Shown here: one piece after another, positions 6,214-7,436 of the stretch | How positions within the stretch are numbered: the first letter of the stretch is position 1 | Layout of the letters: each line of letters opens with the position of its first letter | Source of the DNA: Clostridiales bacterium | Lineage (GTDB): Bacteria; Bacillota; Clostridia; Christensenellales; JAISNN01 | Direction: 5' to 3' | NCBI GenBank assembly: GCA_031289865.1 | Contig: JAITOQ010000155.1 | Span: 1 to 7,436, forward strand | DNA: 7,436 nt | Program-made: the position numbers and the translations under genes | The notes under the pieces: model-generated | Told to the model about the DNA's origin: nothing | What the model saw: only the letters and a program-made list of their open reading frames with translations | Database searches by the model: none

Positions 6214-7271
6214 AAGCTATGAAAGCACGGTTTGAATTTTTGTCGGGAGAGATCGGAAAGCCCGATGTGATTGCCGACCAAAAGGCATGGAAAAAACTTG
6301 TCGTTGAGCGCAGCGCGCTTGAGGAAACCGTCCAAAAATACGAGGAATATCTAAAACTCGAAAAGGAACGGAAGGAATGCGGCGAGCTGATAGAAAGCCT
6401 ATCCGGTGAACCGGAAATGGAAGCCGCCGTCCGTGAGGAAGCGGAGGAGTTGGAGGAAAAATCCGACGCGGCAATCGAGGAACTAAAACTCCTCTTAGTG
6501 CCTAAAGACCCCTCCGACGACAAGAACGTCATTATCGAGGTTCGTGCGGGCGCGGGCGGTGACGAGGCGGGGCTTTTCGGGACGGAGCTTATACGAATGT
6601 ACAAACGCTATGCGGAAAGAATGCGTTGGAAAATCGAGGATATCGACATAAACGCGACGGAGCTGGGCGGGATAAAGGAAGCCACTTTTATGATAAATTC
6701 AAAGGGCGCGTACAGTAAGCTAAAGTTTGAGAGCGGCGTTCACCGCGTCCAAAGAGTCCCCGCGACCGAATCGCAAGGGCGCGTACACACCTCCACGGCG
6801 ACGGTGGCGGTTCTCCCCGAAGCAACGGATGTAGAAGTCGAGATAAACGAAAAGGATCTCAAAATAGACACCTACCGTTCGAGCGGCGCGGGCGGACAGC
6901 ATGTCAACAAGACGGAGTCGGCGATACGGATCACCCATCTCCCGACGGGTACGGTCGTGACGTGTCAAGACGAAAAGTCACAGATAAAAAACCGCGACCG
7001 CGCCATGAAGGTCTTGTACAGTAGGCTGTACGAGATGCAGCAAGCGAGCTTGGAGCGCGAATATTCCGAAAAGCGGAAGCTGCAAGTAGGGACGGGAGAT
7101 AGGAGCGAAAAAATCCGCACATACAACTTTCCGCAAGGTCGTGTCACCGATCACAGAATAAACGTTTCGGTGTTTTCGATAGACGCATTTATGGACGGGG
7201 ATATCGGAGAAATGCTCGAAGCACTTCAGATTGCGGATAAGAACGAAAGGCTGGGGAACGAAAAACAATAG
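6198..7271 (+). CDS. prfA: Peptide chain release factor 1 (RF1)
   Basis: The product is a 357-residue cytosolic protein, normal length for RF1, which reads UAA and UAG in the ribosomal A site and triggers release of the finished chain. The N-terminal helical domain (about 1-105) is rich in charged residues. The codon-recognition motif is PAT at 188-190, the tripeptide of RF1 rather than the SPF of RF2. The catalytic GGQ lies at 232-234 within SSGAGGQHVN, with Q234 being the residue that PrmC methylates. The C-terminal part contains KIRTYNFPQGRVTDHRI. The start at 6198 (MFERLE) fits the family. Its ATG lies inside the end of the yqhQ-prmC gene (16-nt overlap), and AAGGG at 6183-6187 is a plausible ribosome binding site 10 nt upstream, so translation is probably coupled. 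No terminator is seen before the window ends. Confidence 0.98.
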   Translation: MFERLEAMKARFEFLSGEIGKPDVIADQKAWKKLVVERSALEETVQKYEEYLKLEKERKECGELIESLSGEPEMEAAVREEAEELEEKSDAAIEELKLLLVPKDPSDDKNVIIEVRAGAGGDEAGLFGTELIRMYKRYAERMRWKIEDIDINATELGGIKEATFMINSKGAYSKLKFESGVHRVQRVPATESQGRVHTSTATVAVLPEATDVEVEINEKDLKIDTYRSSGAGGQHVNKTESAIRITHLPTGTVVTCQDEKSQIKNRDRAMKVLYSRLYEMQQASLEREYSEKRKLQVGTGDRSEKIRTYNFPQGRVTDHRINVSVFSIDAFMDGDIGEMLEALQIADKNERLGNEKQ

Positions 7272-7281
7272 ATTGCTTTTC

Positions 7282-7313
7282 AAGTAATAGGTAATAAGTA
7301 ATAGGTAATAAGT
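7282..7313 (+). repeat. Heptamer array of ARGTAAT units
   Basis: AAGTAAT and AGGTAAT alternate for four full units and part of a fifth, so the 14-bp unit AAGTAATAGGTAAT is repeated exactly twice (7282-7295 and 7296-7309). It starts 10 bp after the prfA stop codon. A 7-bp period is shared with the neighbouring TGCARAA array, although the unit sequence differs. Confidence 0.8.
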
Positions 7314-7330
7314 GCGGATAATTATAATAA

Positions 7331-7372
7331 TGCAAAATGCAGAATGCAAAATGCAGAATGCAGAATGCAGAA
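7331..7372 (+). repeat. Heptamer array, copy 2 (six TGCARAA units)
   Basis: Six uninterrupted 7-bp units are present: TGCAAAA, TGCAGAA, TGCAAAA, then TGCAGAA three times. They are followed by TTGCGGATTAAAA and the inverted-repeat element. It is cleaner and longer than copy 1 at 4201-4228. Such arrays are prone to slippage, so unit number may vary between strains. Confidence 0.85.
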
Positions 7373-7388
7373 TTGCGGATTAAAAAGC

Positions 7389-7436
7389 AGGTGTCATTCT
7401 GAGCTTGCGAAGAATCTCAAACGGCAAGCCGTACAA
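7389..7436. mobile_element. Second copy of the MITE/REP-like element, left part only (cut by window edge)
   Basis: Bases 7389-7421 are identical to 4247-4279 over 33 nt, including the whole left arm. The interior that follows (GGCAAGCCGTACAA) still resembles copy 1 (GTCAGCCGTATAACA). The right arm lies beyond the window. It has the same orientation as copy 1, about 3.1 kb away, so the two copies bracket the yqhQ-prmC-prfA operon. Confidence 0.75.

Noticed and set aside
6198..7271. RF2 (prfB) with its programmed frameshift
   Set aside because: The codon-recognition tripeptide is PAT, the RF1 type, and the frame is continuous with no in-frame UGA near the start.
6978..7349. 123-residue minus-strand ORF across the prfA end and the heptamer array
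   Set aside because: It starts in tandem repeat DNA and runs antisense through conserved RF1 sequence, so it is a shadow.
7282..7421. CRISPR array
   Set aside because: Units are 7 bp and contiguous with no spacers; they are simple tandem repeats.

Overview
The window reads as a piece of a low-to-moderate GC Bacillota (Firmicutes) chromosome, most likely an uncultured Clostridia-type bacterium. The evidence is the rpmE / yqhQ (DUF1385) / prmC / prfA neighbourhood, the four-cysteine form of ribosomal protein L31, AG-rich ribosome binding sites and a consensus sigma-A type promoter. The family-level affiliation cannot be read from this sequence. All convincing genes lie on the + strand.

Region 1 (1-3690) is the 3' part of a large gene for a repetitive cell-surface protein; its start lies before the window. 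It has a parallel beta-helix-like N-terminal array (period about 23-25 residues), a bridging segment, nine YDG-type domains (81-95 residues apart), one transmembrane segment followed by a basic stop-transfer stretch, and a long proline-rich, basic and presumably cytosolic tail. No terminator is visible after it.

Region 2 (3691-4190) holds two 10-bp direct repeats, a textbook promoter, rpmE (L31), a possible decayed lipoprotein fragment and a good intrinsic terminator.

Region 3 (4191-4395) is non-coding repeat DNA: a degenerate 7-bp tandem array followed by a 104-bp element with imperfect 30-bp inverted termini (MITE/REP-like).

Region 4 (4396-7271) is a two-gene translation-termination operon. 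The first gene is a single ORF fusing the membrane protein YqhQ (DUF1385) to PrmC, the methyltransferase that modifies the GGQ glutamine of release factors. The second, overlapping it by 16 nt, is prfA, encoding release factor 1, a substrate of PrmC. Enzyme and substrate are therefore made from one transcript, and the enzyme is predicted to be membrane-tethered.

Region 5 (7272-7436) again carries heptamer arrays and the left end of a second copy of the same element, in direct orientation, cut by the window edge. The operon is thus bracketed by two copies of a composite repeat.

The observations most worth following are the YqhQ-PrmC fusion, the unusual anchor and tail of the surface protein, and the composite heptamer/MITE repeat family.
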